NCBI RefSeq assembly: GCF_004341395.1
Contig: NZ_SLXT01000001.1
Location: 47,748-111,747, forward strand
Direction: 5' to 3'
DNA length: 64,000 nt
Source: Heliophilum fasciatum
GTDB taxonomy: Bacteria; Bacillota; Desulfitobacteriia; Heliobacteriales; Heliobacteriaceae
Below the pieces are notes generated by a model that worked only from the letters and a program-made list of their open reading frames with translations, did no database searches and was not told the DNA's origin. This document shows positions 24,057 to 32,796 of the stretch, one piece after another. Every line of letters begins with the position of its first letter. Within the stretch, counting starts at the first letter, position 1. Both the position numbers and the translations under genes were made by a program.

Positions 24057-26474
24057 ATGTTCAATCGTTCACGGCACCTGTTTCAAGCTGCCTTCCTGGC
24101 CTCATTGCTTTCCCTTTCATCGCCTTGCGCCGCTCAAGCCGGTTCGGCCTTTACCGATCTTTCGGGCCATTATGCGGCAACAGCCGTCGATGATCTCTTC
24201 GCCCGCGGGATCGTTCGCGGCGTAACGGCGACAACGTTTCAACCGGAAGCACCGGTTACACGGGCCCAGTGGGCCACGATGCTGGCCCGCACTACCGGTA
24301 TCCAACCGCTGACACCGGCGGTGCCGCGCTACCGTGATGTCGCTAGCGATCACCCGCTGGCCGGTTACATCGAAGCCTTATCGGTGCGGCAACTGATCCG
24401 CGGCCAACAGCCCGATGTCTTTGCACCGGAAGCACCGGTAAGCCGCCAGGATGGTGCGCTGATGCTCGATCGCTTGCTTGCTTTGACTACGCGCAAGACC
24501 GGTTCAACAGCGCCGTCCCCATGGTCCGATCGTTCCGCCATCGCCCCCTATGCGCTGGCCGCCGTCGATCGCGTTGCTCAGTTCCAATTGATGGGTAACG
24601 GCATCGAACGCTTTGATCCGGAGCAACCGCTGACGCGGGGCCAAGCCACCGTCATCGCCCATCGTCTGTTGGCCTTGCTGGAAGGCGATCTTCAAGCACC
24701 GCTCCAACTGCAGCCTACCGAATTGGATGGAAGTTCCCCGAAGCCCCAACAGTTAGCATTGCAAAGCGCTGCTCCGGAAGGGCACTTTGCAATGGCCACC
24801 TATGGCGTTAGCTATGGCATTGACAACGACCGTGCCGGCTGGCTGCAAAACGGACAATACGTGGCCACCTTGCCGGTCGAATCTGCGCAAGTCACAGTCA
24901 ACGTCGGCCCGCGCACCTGGACAGTTCCCGTGCGATCGAATCCTGCGATAGCAGCGCCCTCATCGGCACCAACCTACCGTCCCTACGGACCAACCTACTT
25001 TCCTCAACAATCGGTAATTGCCACAACCGGCCCGCTCGATCCGGCCTTTCGCAAAATCGAAAAAGCCAGCTACCCCGGACCGCAGGACGGACTCACGTCC
25101 TACTCGGCCAAGTGGACCGGCTTTTACCGTATGCAAGGTCGCACGGTGACGGCCGATCTGGGCAAATTGCAACCGATCAGCAGCGTCTCGATGCAGTTTC
25201 AGCAAGAAACATCTTCAGCCATCAATTTGCCCAAGGAAATGCAAGTTGACTTTTCCCAAGACGGACTGCTGTGGTCGCGCGCCGGCAAAGTGGTAGCGGC
25301 ACCGGCTGTTCAGCAAGGTACACAAGCGATCGAGCGCACCTTCCGGTTAACCTTTCCTACCGTCTCCGCCCGTTATGTCCGTGTTTCCTTTCCCGTTGAT
25401 GTCTGGGTCTTTGCCCGCTGGTTACGCATTGAAGGCCCCCCGGCACTCCCGGCAGAAGCTCCCCGGTCATCACCGGCGTTTATCCCGGCACCGCCGATAA
25501 CAGGCACAGTTGTCGCCAGCAACCAAAGCACCACTAGCAGTAACCCATCGTCCAATTCACCGTCAGCAGTGCAACGCCAGCCGATTGCCAACCTGTTACT
25601 CGTCTATAGCGATCATCAACGCAGTGACGGCACCTGGTCGACCGAAGATTTTCTGCCGATGCTCGCCCATAAAATCAAGCCCGGCAGCTATGAAGGCCGC
25701 TTGTTTGACGGGATTCTCCTCCTGCCCTTTCCGTCGACTGCCGAAGCCGGCAAAGCGGCTTGGACAGACTATGCCGATACGGTCGATCGCCAATTGGCAG
25801 CCCTCGATGCTGCCGTAGCCTGGCATCGGGCCCATACACCGGACTTTCCGCAAAAACCTTTGCCCGTTGTACTTACCATCCCCTATCCGAACCCGCAACT
25901 GGGCGACTGGCCGACCGAAGCCGATCGCCTGCAAAGCATCCGGGAGTTTACCGCTGAACTTAACAAGCGCTGGCAACAAGCTGCCTGGTCCCATCTCCAA
26001 CATATCGGCTACTACTGGCAGTGGGAAGATGCGCACCGCGAAGAAGATCAACGGCTGATTCGCACTGTCGCTGATGATCTTCATGAACAAGATTTGCTTT
26101 TTTACTGGATCCCCTATTATGATGCGCCCGGGCTGACCAAGTGGCGCGAACTTGGTTTTGATCAGGCTTATCTGCAGCCCAATTACTACTTTGATCCCCA
26201 ATTCCCCATACAGCGCCTGCAAAATGCCTACCAGCAAGCCAAATCCCTCGGCTTAGGTATTGAAATCGAAGGTGATGAGCATATCCTTCGTCACAATGAC
26301 GAATTCGGTCCCCGTTACCGCAATCAACTGGTAGCCTCACCTTCCCGCGACATGGCCTATGCTTTTTACTTAGGAACCAAAAGTTTGTTGCAAGCCTCCT
26401 TTAGCGGCGGCGATCATATCAACGGACTCTATCACCGTACTTATGAATGGATCAAAGAGCGTTCCCAGCCCTAA
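24057..26474 (+). CDS. SLH-domain surface protein with discoidin-like and DUF4855 domains (copy 1)
   Basis: 805 residues from ATG at 24057, supported by AAAAGGTGAG; the open frame begins far earlier but lacks a signal peptide there. Signal peptide about 1-29 (ends CAAQAG). Three SLH repeats at about 30-210 (for example FTDLSGHYAATAVDDLFARGIV; GYIEALSVRQLIRG), which anchor proteins to pyruvylated cell-wall polymer. A discoidin/F5-8C-like region at about 330-450 contains MQVDFSQDGLLWSRAGKV and ARYVRVSFPVDVW. A Ser/Thr/Pro linker leads to DUF4855 (about 520-805), with YYWQWEDAHREEDQ and LLFYWIPYYDAPGLTKWRELG rich in acidic and aromatic residues like a glycosidase barrel. Enzymatic role is unproven. 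The next gene is a close paralogue. Confidence 0.88.
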   Translation: MFNRSRHLFQAAFLASLLSLSSPCAAQAGSAFTDLSGHYAATAVDDLFARGIVRGVTATTFQPEAPVTRAQWATMLARTTGIQPLTPAVPRYRDVASDHPLAGYIEALSVRQLIRGQQPDVFAPEAPVSRQDGALMLDRLLALTTRKTGSTAPSPWSDRSAIAPYALAAVDRVAQFQLMGNGIERFDPEQPLTRGQATVIAHRLLALLEGDLQAPLQLQPTELDGSSPKPQQLALQSAAPEGHFAMATYGVSYGIDNDRAGWLQNGQYVATLPVESAQVTVNVGPRTWTVPVRSNPAIAAPSSAPTYRPYGPTYFPQQSVIATTGPLDPAFRKIEKASYPGPQDGLTSYSAKWTGFYRMQGRTVTADLGKLQPISSVSMQFQQETSSAINLPKEMQVDFSQDGLLWSRAGKVVAAPAVQQGTQAIERTFRLTFPTVSARYVRVSFPVDVWVFARWLRIEGPPALPAEAPRSSPAFIPAPPITGTVVASNQSTTSSNPSSNSPSAVQRQPIANLLLVYSDHQRSDGTWSTEDFLPMLAHKIKPGSYEGRLFDGILLLPFPSTAEAGKAAWTDYADTVDRQLAALDAAVAWHRAHTPDFPQKPLPVVLTIPYPNPQLGDWPTEADRLQSIREFTAELNKRWQQAAWSHLQHIGYYWQWEDAHREEDQRLIRTVADDLHEQDLLFYWIPYYDAPGLTKWRELGFDQAYLQPNYYFDPQFPIQRLQNAYQQAKSLGLGIEIEGDEHILRHNDEFGPRYRNQLVASPSRDMAYAFYLGTKSLLQASFSGGDHINGLYHRTYEWIKERSQP

Positions 26475-26486
26475 GATGGTATACGA

Positions 26487-26530
26487 GCGTAGCATGGTGT
26501 AATGAGAGCACCACGCTACGCTCTTTTTTT
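26487..26530 (+). terminator. Terminator after the first SLH gene
   Basis: Fifteen-base arms GAGCGTAGCATGGTG / CACCACGCTACGCTC (one mismatch), then seven T. It ends the transcript 12 bp after the stop codon, directly ahead of the second copy's promoter. Confidence 0.92.
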
Positions 26531-26557
26531 GCAGGATAATTTCGCAAACAGCAGAAT
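26531..26557 (+). promoter_or_regulatory. Sigma-H-like promoter of the second SLH gene
   Basis: GCAGGATAA, 11 nt, GCAGAAT, identical in layout to the element ahead of copy 1. Downstream comes a short hairpin (AAGCA/TGCTT) and ATCAAAAGGTGAGAT containing the ribosome site. Confidence 0.6.
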
Positions 26558-26613
26558 GCTTAATCAAAAGCAGCATTGCTTGTTGAAAACTATCAAAAGG
26601 TGAGATATATCGC

Positions 26614-29019
26614 ATGATCAACCGGAAACGTCCCCCTCGATGTTGGCGCCCCATCTTGCTTGCCGGCCTGTGCCTCCTGGCCCTTTTCCCCTACACGGCC
26701 CATGGTGCTTCGCTTCCCGCTTCCCCACCACCGGATGCGACGGCCGTCGCCGAAGAACTGGCCACCCACGGCATCTCCCGTGGGATCATCGACTATGCTT
26801 ATCCCCTGGAAGCGCCGGTAACGCGTGCTCAGTTAGCGGCACTGCTGGCGCGCACCGCCGGCATCCAACCGCTCCCGCCGACGTCGCGCTATCGCGATGT
26901 GCTTTGGAGTCATCCTTGCGCCGGTTACATTGAAGCGCTCTCCGTTCGCCAGCCCGCAAGTGTTCCTCCGAAGGATTTCTTTGCACCGGAAGCACCGGCC
27001 ACCTATGAAGATGCCGCTCTTTTTCTCGATCAACTGCTTTCCTTGGCATCGCGCCGCACCGGTTCTGCCGAGTCGGCCTTTTGGTTTGCCGACCGCTCCC
27101 TTGCTCCTGCCTCACTGGACGCCGTAAATCGTGTTCTCCCGTTACAACTGCTGGGCGTCCCTGCCGATCGCTTTATGCCCCGCCACCGCGTAACTCACGG
27201 CCAAGCGTTGCTCATCGCACAGCGCCTGCTGGCACGGCAAGCCGGTGATATCAAGAGCGATGTCCAACTGGAACCGGCCCGTTTAACCGGTAACGCCGCG
27301 ACAGCGCAGACGATTCAACTACAGGCGCTTTCCCCCGAAGCCGCTGCGACGGTTAACGCCTATGCTCGCAGCTACGGCATTGACAATGACCGTGCCGGCT
27401 GGCTGCAAAACGATCAATTCTATGCCCAATCATCTTCCGAAGCGGCCCAAGTCACGGTCAACGTCGGTACACGTACGTGGACCGTTCCCGTGGAACCGGC
27501 AACCGTTGAGGCATCCAGGGCTACTTCAGCTCCCTTTTTCCGGGTATCAGGGCCGACCTATCTTCCCGTAAGTTCTTCCGTTACGACGCTCGGCCCGATC
27601 GATCCGGCTTTTTTCGATCTGGAAAAAACCAACCACCCCGGCCCCTACGGCGGAGTCCATTCCGCCTCCGATCAGTGGACCGGCTTTTACCGCATGCACG
27701 GCCGGGCACTGATCACCGATCTTGGTCAGTTGCAGTTGATCAACGCCGTTTCGTTGCAGTTTCAACAAGATACAGCTTCCGGCGTCTATCTGCCCAAGGA
27801 AATGCAAGTGGACTTTTCCCAAGATGGCTTGCTCTGGTCACGAGCCGGCAAAGTAATCCCCGCCCCGTCTGCAAGCACGGCCGTCACGGAGCGCACTTTC
27901 CGCCTCACCGTGCCTACCGTGGCCGCCCGTTATGTGCGTGTTTCCTTTCCCGTCGATATTTGGGTCTTTGCACGCCGACTGCAGATCGAAGGCCCCCCCA
28001 ACGGCGCCGCCACTCCCGTTTCGTCGCTTAATTTTGCGCCTTCACCGGCTTTGAGCGGCACGGTGATCACTACCAGGTCCTCCAGTGCCCCCCCGGATCA
28101 ACCATCAACGGCGCACCGCCAGCCGATCGATAATCTGCTGCTGGTGTACACCGATCACAGCAGCGTTTATGAGCCCTGGTCACAGGCCGATTTTTTACCG
28201 ATGCTTGCCCACAAAAAAAGCGACCAGACTTATGCCGATCGCTTCTTTGACGGGATGTTGTTGCTGCCTCATCCCGATTCTGCCTCATTCGGTAAAAAAG
28301 CTTGGGATTCCTACGCCGCCGCGCTGGAACGGCAATTGACCGTGCTGGACGAGGCCGTCGCCTGGCACCAAACGCATACAACCGGCTTTCCGCAAACCCC
28401 TTTGCCGGTTGTACTTACGATCCACTATCCTACCCCCAAACACAAAGACTGGCCGACAGAAACGGCGCGACTGCAAAGCATCCGTGCATTTATGGCCAAG
28501 CTCCAGCAACGCTGGCAACAAGCTTCTTGGAGCCACCTCCGCCATGTTGGCTACTACTGGCTGTGGGAAGATGTCCGACTAGCCGAAGATCAAGCGCTGA
28601 TTCGTACGATTGCTGACGATCTGCACAAGCAAAATTTGCTTTTTTACTGGATTCCCTACTACGACGCCCCTGGACTGACCAAGTGGCGGGAACTGGGCTT
28701 TGATCAAGTGTACCTGCAGCCCAACTACTACTTTGATCCGGATTTTTCCCGGACCCGTCTGCTCAATGCCTACCGGCAAGCCCAAGCGCTGGGATTAGGC
28801 ATTGAAATCGAAGGCACTGCCCAGTTCCTCCAAGATAGTGATTTTCGCCAGCGCTACCTCGATCAATTGATCGATCCCCCTGCACCTACCATGCCCTACG
28901 CCTTTTATCTGGAAACCAAAAGTTTAGTGCAAGCGTCTCAGAGCAATGAACTAGTCAACCGGCTTTATCACGCCACGTACCGGTGGATGCAAAAGCGCGT
29001 CCTCAACAAGGCCGATTAG
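26614..29019 (+). CDS. SLH-domain surface protein with discoidin-like and DUF4855 domains (copy 2)
   Basis: 801 residues. Signal peptide about 1-32 (basic start, hydrophobic core, ends TAHGAS). Three SLH-like repeats (about 35-225) are more degenerate than in copy 1, for example the first lacks the usual FxD start. Discoidin-like region with MQVDFSQDGLLWSRAGKV and ARYVRVSFPVDIW, then DUF4855 with GYYWLWEDVRLAEDQ and LLFYWIPYYDAPGLTKWRELG. The two copies are nearly identical in the DUF4855 core and diverge in the linker and SLH parts, pointing to tandem duplication followed by drift. It has its own promoter and terminator. Function of DUF4855 is unknown; a carbohydrate-active role is only suggested by the layout. 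Confidence 0.88.
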   Translation: MINRKRPPRCWRPILLAGLCLLALFPYTAHGASLPASPPPDATAVAEELATHGISRGIIDYAYPLEAPVTRAQLAALLARTAGIQPLPPTSRYRDVLWSHPCAGYIEALSVRQPASVPPKDFFAPEAPATYEDAALFLDQLLSLASRRTGSAESAFWFADRSLAPASLDAVNRVLPLQLLGVPADRFMPRHRVTHGQALLIAQRLLARQAGDIKSDVQLEPARLTGNAATAQTIQLQALSPEAAATVNAYARSYGIDNDRAGWLQNDQFYAQSSSEAAQVTVNVGTRTWTVPVEPATVEASRATSAPFFRVSGPTYLPVSSSVTTLGPIDPAFFDLEKTNHPGPYGGVHSASDQWTGFYRMHGRALITDLGQLQLINAVSLQFQQDTASGVYLPKEMQVDFSQDGLLWSRAGKVIPAPSASTAVTERTFRLTVPTVAARYVRVSFPVDIWVFARRLQIEGPPNGAATPVSSLNFAPSPALSGTVITTRSSSAPPDQPSTAHRQPIDNLLLVYTDHSSVYEPWSQADFLPMLAHKKSDQTYADRFFDGMLLLPHPDSASFGKKAWDSYAAALERQLTVLDEAVAWHQTHTTGFPQTPLPVVLTIHYPTPKHKDWPTETARLQSIRAFMAKLQQRWQQASWSHLRHVGYYWLWEDVRLAEDQALIRTIADDLHKQNLLFYWIPYYDAPGLTKWRELGFDQVYLQPNYYFDPDFSRTRLLNAYRQAQALGLGIEIEGTAQFLQDSDFRQRYLDQLIDPPAPTMPYAFYLETKSLVQASQSNELVNRLYHATYRWMQKRVLNKAD

Positions 29020-29055
29020 CAAAAAGCTCAGCATCGATGATGCTGAGCTTTTTCG
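29020..29055. terminator. Bidirectional terminator between the SLH pair and the metallo-hydrolase
   Basis: Perfect arms AAAAAGCTCAGCATC / GATGCTGAGCTTTTT (overlapping at the central GATG) with T runs on both strands, between two convergent genes. Confidence 0.92.
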
Positions 29056-29065
29056 ATCGCTGCCA

Positions 29066-29767
29066 TTACAGAACCAACTTTTGCCCCGGCTCCATGACAT
29101 GACAATCGACATCGGTCGTTTCCTGAGCCGCTTTCTTGAAGGCCAAAGGATCTTGCTTGATCACCGGGAACGTGTTGTAGTGCATTGGCACCACCATGTG
29201 CGGATGGAGCCACTTCAACGCATAGATCGCCACGTCCGGCCCCATGACAAAGTTATCACCAATCGGCAGCAGCGCCAGATCCAAGCGCGATCCCTTCAGG
29301 TAACACATATTGATCAGTTCCAGATCACGGAACAACCCCGTGTCGCCGGCATGATAGACCGTTTTACCACCCATGCGCAGCAAAAAGCCACAGGGATTCC
29401 CGCCGGGAATCATCGTCTCGCCTTCAAAAATTGTCGATCCATGGGTAGCCGGTATTAAACGAACACGGCCAAAGGGAAAATCCCACTTGCCGCCGATATG
29501 CATACCGTGCGCTTTGGCACCCTTTGATTCACAATAAGCCGCGATTTCAAAAGGTGCAACAATGGTAGCACCGGTACGCTTGGCGATGGTCACGGCATCA
29601 CCAAGATGATCACCATGCCCATGGGTAACCAAAATATAGTCGGCACTCACTTCGTCAGCACTGATGGGACAAAGTGGATTCCCTGTGAAAAAGGGGTCAA
29701 TCAAAACCGTATGGTCACCATCCTGCAACATAAAGTTGGCATGACCAAAAAAAGTTACGGTCAGCAT
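29066..29767 (-). CDS. UPF0173-type metal-dependent hydrolase (metallo-beta-lactamase fold)
   Basis: 233 residues from ATG at 29767, chosen for AAGGAGGCG upstream; the open frame before it covers promoter sequence. MBL-fold signature THGHGDHLGDAV gives the HxHxDH metal ligands; HAGDTGL and MVVPMHYNT are the later ligand motifs. It starts TVTFFGHANFML, typical of the UPF0173/YtkL group of general metal-dependent hydrolases. Substrate unknown. Transcribed alone from an AGGATTT/GGCGAAA element at 29828-29855. Confidence 0.88.
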   Translation of the reverse strand: MLTVTFFGHANFMLQDGDHTVLIDPFFTGNPLCPISADEVSADYILVTHGHGDHLGDAVTIAKRTGATIVAPFEIAAYCESKGAKAHGMHIGGKWDFPFGRVRLIPATHGSTIFEGETMIPGGNPCGFLLRMGGKTVYHAGDTGLFRDLELINMCYLKGSRLDLALLPIGDNFVMGPDVAIYALKWLHPHMVVPMHYNTFPVIKQDPLAFKKAAQETTDVDCHVMEPGQKLVL

Positions 29768-29793
29768 CGTTAATCGCCTCCTTAATTTTATCA

Positions 29794-29956
29794 TTATCCA
29801 CAAGGGCGCTACAGGGCTATTTTTCCTTTTCGCCATGGCTGGAAGAAAATCCTGCAACGACATTATTCGACGAGATACTCGTGTTTCCACAGGGTTTTCC
29901 ACAAGCGCAACCCTAGTGAAACAGGGTTATCAACAAGGTTATCCACTTTATCCACA
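29794..29956 (+). other. Cluster of six DnaA-box-like nonamers
   Basis: All in one orientation: TTATCCACA at 29794, GTTTCCACA at 29883, TTTTCCACA at 29895, TTATCAACA at 29927, TTATCCACT at 29939 and TTATCCACA at 29948. Two match the DnaA consensus exactly, the others differ by one or two bases. Spacings are 12, 32, 12 and 9 nt within the dense part. It fills the 217-bp gap between the hydrolase and the aldolase. No dnaA, dnaN or gidA is in the window, so this is more likely a DnaA-titration or regulatory cluster than the origin. Confidence 0.6.
29828..29855 (-). promoter_or_regulatory. Sigma-H-like promoter of the metallo-hydrolase
   Basis: GCAGGATTT, 12 nt, GGCGAAA on the minus strand, about 60 bp upstream of the start codon. 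It lies inside the DnaA-box cluster. Confidence 0.45.
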
Positions 29957-29984
29957 GGACCTTCATCCCCATACCCACAGGCGA

Positions 29985-30632
29985 TCACTTCACTTGTCCG
30001 TAACGATCAATCAAGGCGGCCCGCTCCGTTGCCACTTCCTCATCCGTCAAGATGACCGGCCCACCGGCCAGCAAGGAAAGCAAATAGATGCGTGCGCATT
30101 CTTCCAGCAGTTCACTGCGCCGGAATGCTTGTTCGACCGTTTCACCGACAGCAACGGCTCCATGATTCGCCAGCAAGGCTGCCGGCTGATCACCCAACGC
30201 AGCGACCACATTCCGGCCTAACTCGATCGTCCCGATCATAGCGTACGCTGCCGTTCGAACCCAACCGCCAAAGTAGGCCACCATATTATCGATCACCGGT
30301 GGGAGATCGCGCCGCGTTGCCGCTACGGCCGTGGCGTGCTTCGGATGAGTGTGTACGATCGCCATCACATCGGGGCGCGACTGGTAAATGACCCGATGCA
30401 TCGGCACTTCGATCGACGGCCGCCGTTCCCCCTGCACCACTTCGCCCGTAGCTAACGCTACAACGACCAGATCATCCGGCGTGAGGCGATCATAGGTCAT
30501 ACCGCTGGGTGTAATCAACAGGTGATCCGCCGATAAGCGCACACTGATGTTGCCGCCCGTATCAGCGACCAATCCCCGTTCAATGATTTTTCGTCCATAC
30601 TGTAGTATTTCTTTGCGCAACGACGCTTCCAT
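29985..30632 (-). CDS. Class II aldolase/adducin family protein (fuculose-phosphate aldolase-like)
   Basis: 215 residues. GLVADTGGNISVRL is the phosphate-binding start of the family, EVPMHRVIY carries the catalytic glutamate, VHTHPKHATAVA the two zinc histidines and LANHGAVAVG the third. Members cleave 1-phosphorylated ketoses (fuculose, rhamnulose, 5-deoxyribulose or methylthioribulose types); the substrate is not decided by sequence. The gene follows tsaD by 17 bp and probably shares its transcript, although the functions are unrelated. Confidence 0.87.
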   Translation of the reverse strand: MEASLRKEILQYGRKIIERGLVADTGGNISVRLSADHLLITPSGMTYDRLTPDDLVVVALATGEVVQGERRPSIEVPMHRVIYQSRPDVMAIVHTHPKHATAVAATRRDLPPVIDNMVAYFGGWVRTAAYAMIGTIELGRNVVAALGDQPAALLANHGAVAVGETVEQAFRRSELLEECARIYLLSLLAGGPVILTDEEVATERAALIDRYGQVK

Positions 30633-30649
30633 GAATGATTCTCCTTATC

Positions 30650-31693
30650 TTACAACAGCGGTAAATTGGCGATCGCATTCAAATCCGCCTGGGCAGTGAT
30701 ACCACGCAGCAAACGGTAATAACCGGCACAACCGATCATGGCCGCGTTATCGGTGCACAACACCAGCGGCGGTGTTACCAAGCGCCGTCCTTCGGCGGCC
30801 AGCGCCGTCGTCAGCCGCGTGCGCAGGTAACTGTTGGCGGCGACACCACCGGCCAAAAGGACCGTATCGATCTTGGCCTCCCGCGCCGCTTGACAGGTTT
30901 TACCGACAAGTACATCAGCAACAGCCGCTTGAAAGGATGCCGCCAGGCCTGCCGCATCGATCGTTTCGCCCCGTTGCCGGCTGCGATGAAGCGTGTTCAA
31001 TACGGCCGACTTGAGACCGCTGAAACTAAAATCCAAGCTGTTCTCCAGCCAGGCTCGCGGTAATTCATAGGCATCTTCGGCACCGGAACGGGCCAACTGT
31101 TCAATCTGTGGTCCCCCAGGATAAGGAAGCTGTAGCGCACGGGCCACCTTATCAAAAGCCTCACCGGCGGCATCATCACGGGTGGCTCCGATGATGCGCA
31201 TCACTCCATGGCCGGTTAACTCAATCAAATGCGTATGCCCACCGGAGACGACCAAACAAAGTAAGGGAAAGGTCAAGTCCGGCTCGGCTAAAAAATTGGC
31301 ATAAATATGCCCCTCAATATGGTGTACCGGCACCAGCGGCAGTTTACGGGCCAGTGCCACACCTTTCGCATAAGCAACACCGACGAGCAAGGCACCGACC
31401 AACCCCGGTCCCTGCGTTACGGCCACACTGGTAACCTCATCCCAGGTGACACCCGCCTCGACCAAGGCCGCATCAACTACATCGACAATGTTCTCCATAT
31501 GTTTGCGTGATGCAATCTCCGGCACAACACCGCCATACTTTTGATGCACAGGAATCTGGGAAGCAATCACATTCGCCCGCACTGTACGACCGTCGTTCAA
31601 GATGGCTACCGAAGTTTCATCACAACTTGTCTCGATCGCCAGCATGCAACGACCTGCTGCTTCCGCCGATCCTTGCAGCTGAAACAAGGACAT
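30650..31693 (-). CDS. tsaD: tRNA N6-adenosine threonylcarbamoyltransferase TsaD
   Basis: 347 residues of the ASKHA fold. Starts MLAIETSCDETSVAIL after a 16-residue lead; ATG 31693 has GAGGTGAAAG upstream. Metal ligands lie in EIASRKHMENI and VVSGGHTHLIE; GGVAANSYLR is the nucleotide loop. It transfers threonylcarbamoyl to A37 of ANN-decoding tRNAs with TsaB and TsaE, both encoded just upstream in the same direction. A terminator after the CBS gene separates it from them, so it is likely transcribed separately or by read-through. Confidence 0.96.
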   Translation of the reverse strand: MSLFQLQGSAEAAGRCMLAIETSCDETSVAILNDGRTVRANVIASQIPVHQKYGGVVPEIASRKHMENIVDVVDAALVEAGVTWDEVTSVAVTQGPGLVGALLVGVAYAKGVALARKLPLVPVHHIEGHIYANFLAEPDLTFPLLCLVVSGGHTHLIELTGHGVMRIIGATRDDAAGEAFDKVARALQLPYPGGPQIEQLARSGAEDAYELPRAWLENSLDFSFSGLKSAVLNTLHRSRQRGETIDAAGLAASFQAAVADVLVGKTCQAAREAKIDTVLLAGGVAANSYLRTRLTTALAAEGRRLVTPPLVLCTDNAAMIGCAGYYRLLRGITAQADLNAIANLPLL

Positions 31694-31756
31694 TTGCTTT
31701 CACCTCATCTACAAACCAGTTCTGTTTGCAATCATCGTTTCATCAGCTTGGGCCAG

Positions 31757-31787
31757 TTAAAAATGACCCTGCCATTGCAGGGCCATC
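31757..31787 (-). terminator. Terminator after the CBS-domain gene
   Basis: Nine-pair stem TGGCCCTGC / GCAGGGTCA (one G-U), loop AATG, followed by TTTTT on the minus strand, between the CBS gene and tsaD. Confidence 0.8.
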
Positions 31788-31794
31788 ATAGTGC

Positions 31795-32196
31795 TTACTC
31801 TTCTTCCTCCAACAGTTCTGAACAAAGTTCCAGCGCATCGGTGATCGAAAAGATCCCAATCACCTTCCCTTGACACAACACCGGTAACCCACTGACTTTA
31901 TACCGCCGCATCAGCCGGATTGCGCTGCCTAACGGTTCATCCTGTTCAACCGACACGGGGTTTTTCATCATTACCCAATCAACAGGTGTTAACGGAATAA
32001 CTCCCGGTGAGCGCATCGCCCGATCGATATCATGAAACGCAATAATCCCCACCAAGTTCATCTCTGCATCCACGACAGGTACACGCCGAAAACTTTGTTC
32101 CGTCATCACCTGTAATACTTCACTGATCGTCGTCGTCGGTCGTGTGGTCACAACCGGCGATACCATCCGATCTTTAACGAGCAGTGCTTTTCTCAT
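31795..32196 (-). CDS. Two-CBS-domain protein
   Basis: 133 residues made only of a CBS pair: MVSPVVTTRPTTTISEVLQVM ... VVDAEMNLVGIIAFHDI, then NPVSVEQDEPLGSAIRLM ... VIGIFSITDAL. Such pairs bind adenine nucleotides and usually regulate a partner, which is not identifiable here. It sits between rimI and tsaD but has its own upstream element (AGGATTA, 12 nt, GCCGAAC at 32249-32276) and its own terminator, so it seems to be an independent insertion in the t6A gene block. Confidence 0.88.
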   Translation of the reverse strand: MRKALLVKDRMVSPVVTTRPTTTISEVLQVMTEQSFRRVPVVDAEMNLVGIIAFHDIDRAMRSPGVIPLTPVDWVMMKNPVSVEQDEPLGSAIRLMRRYKVSGLPVLCQGKVIGIFSITDALELCSELLEEEE

Positions 32197-32248
32197 GATG
32201 GTTCTCCTCCTTCTGCAATGATTGATCGCATCAGGTACTCATTTCTTC

Positions 32249-32276
32249 GTTCGGCAACTGAGGTGGATAATCCTGC
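32249..32276 (-). promoter_or_regulatory. Sigma-H-like promoter of the CBS gene
   Basis: GCAGGATTA, 12 nt, GCCGAAC on the minus strand; the -10 has GAAC instead of GAAT. It starts right after the rimI stop codon. Confidence 0.4.
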
Positions 32277-32277
32277 C

Positions 32278-32796
32278 CTAGTCAGGTCCCGATTTGTCAG
32301 AAGTTTTTGACGTAAGCTCACACCACATGATGATCGCATCTTCGCCGGTATCGGAATAATAGCCACGGCGACGGCCCACAGCCACAAAGCCAAGCTTTTC
32401 ATAAAGACGCTGGGCCGATACATTGGATGGCCGAACTTCTAAGGTCATTCGCTCGCCACCATGTTTTAGTGTTTCCGCCATGGCATATTGTAACACCAAC
32501 GCACCCAGGCCATGACCACGCATAGCCGGGTCAACAGCGATTGTCGTTATATGGGCTTCATCAATGATCACCCAAATCCCGACATACCCGACAATCCGCT
32601 CATCATCGCCCTGCTGATCATCGCCCGCCCGCTCCATACAAACCCAATAATGGGCCAGACGGCTTTCCGTTAGTTCTCCCAGAAAAGCATCGTAACTCCA
32701 AGGCGTCGGAAAGGATTGCTCCTCAATGGCCAGCACCGCTTCAATATCGCTGATTTCCATGGGCCGGAAATAAAATCGCTCCAGCGCCTCACTCAT
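32278..32796 (-). CDS. rimI: Ribosomal-protein-alanine N-acetyltransferase RimI
   Basis: 172-residue GNAT. Begins FRPMEISDIEAVLAIEEQSFPTPWS, the RimI signature, with acetyl-CoA loop VDPAMRGHGLGALVL and LEVRPSNVSAQRLYEKLGF. Acetylates the N-terminal alanine of ribosomal protein S18 in characterised cases; rpsR is also in this window. Overlaps the tsaB stop as ATGA. The C-terminal 15 residues are an extra polar tail. Confidence 0.93.
   Translation of the reverse strand: MSEALERFYFRPMEISDIEAVLAIEEQSFPTPWSYDAFLGELTESRLAHYWVCMERAGDDQQGDDERIVGYVGIWVIIDEAHITTIAVDPAMRGHGLGALVLQYAMAETLKHGGERMTLEVRPSNVSAQRLYEKLGFVAVGRRRGYYSDTGEDAIIMWCELTSKTSDKSGPD

Noticed and set aside
23980..26613. c-di-GMP riboswitch ahead of the SLH genes
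   Set aside because: No GEMM-type conserved core; only short simple hairpins.
24057..29019. Insertion element as cause of the duplicated surface genes
   Set aside because: No transposase, terminal inverted repeats or target duplications were seen; tandem duplication is enough.
29768..29902. 45-residue N-terminal extension of the metallo-hydrolase
   Set aside because: It runs through the promoter and DnaA boxes; ATG 29767 has AAGGAGG and the family's usual start.
29794..29956. CRISPR-like array
   Set aside because: The repeated units are 9 nt with irregular spacing and fit DnaA boxes; no cas genes.
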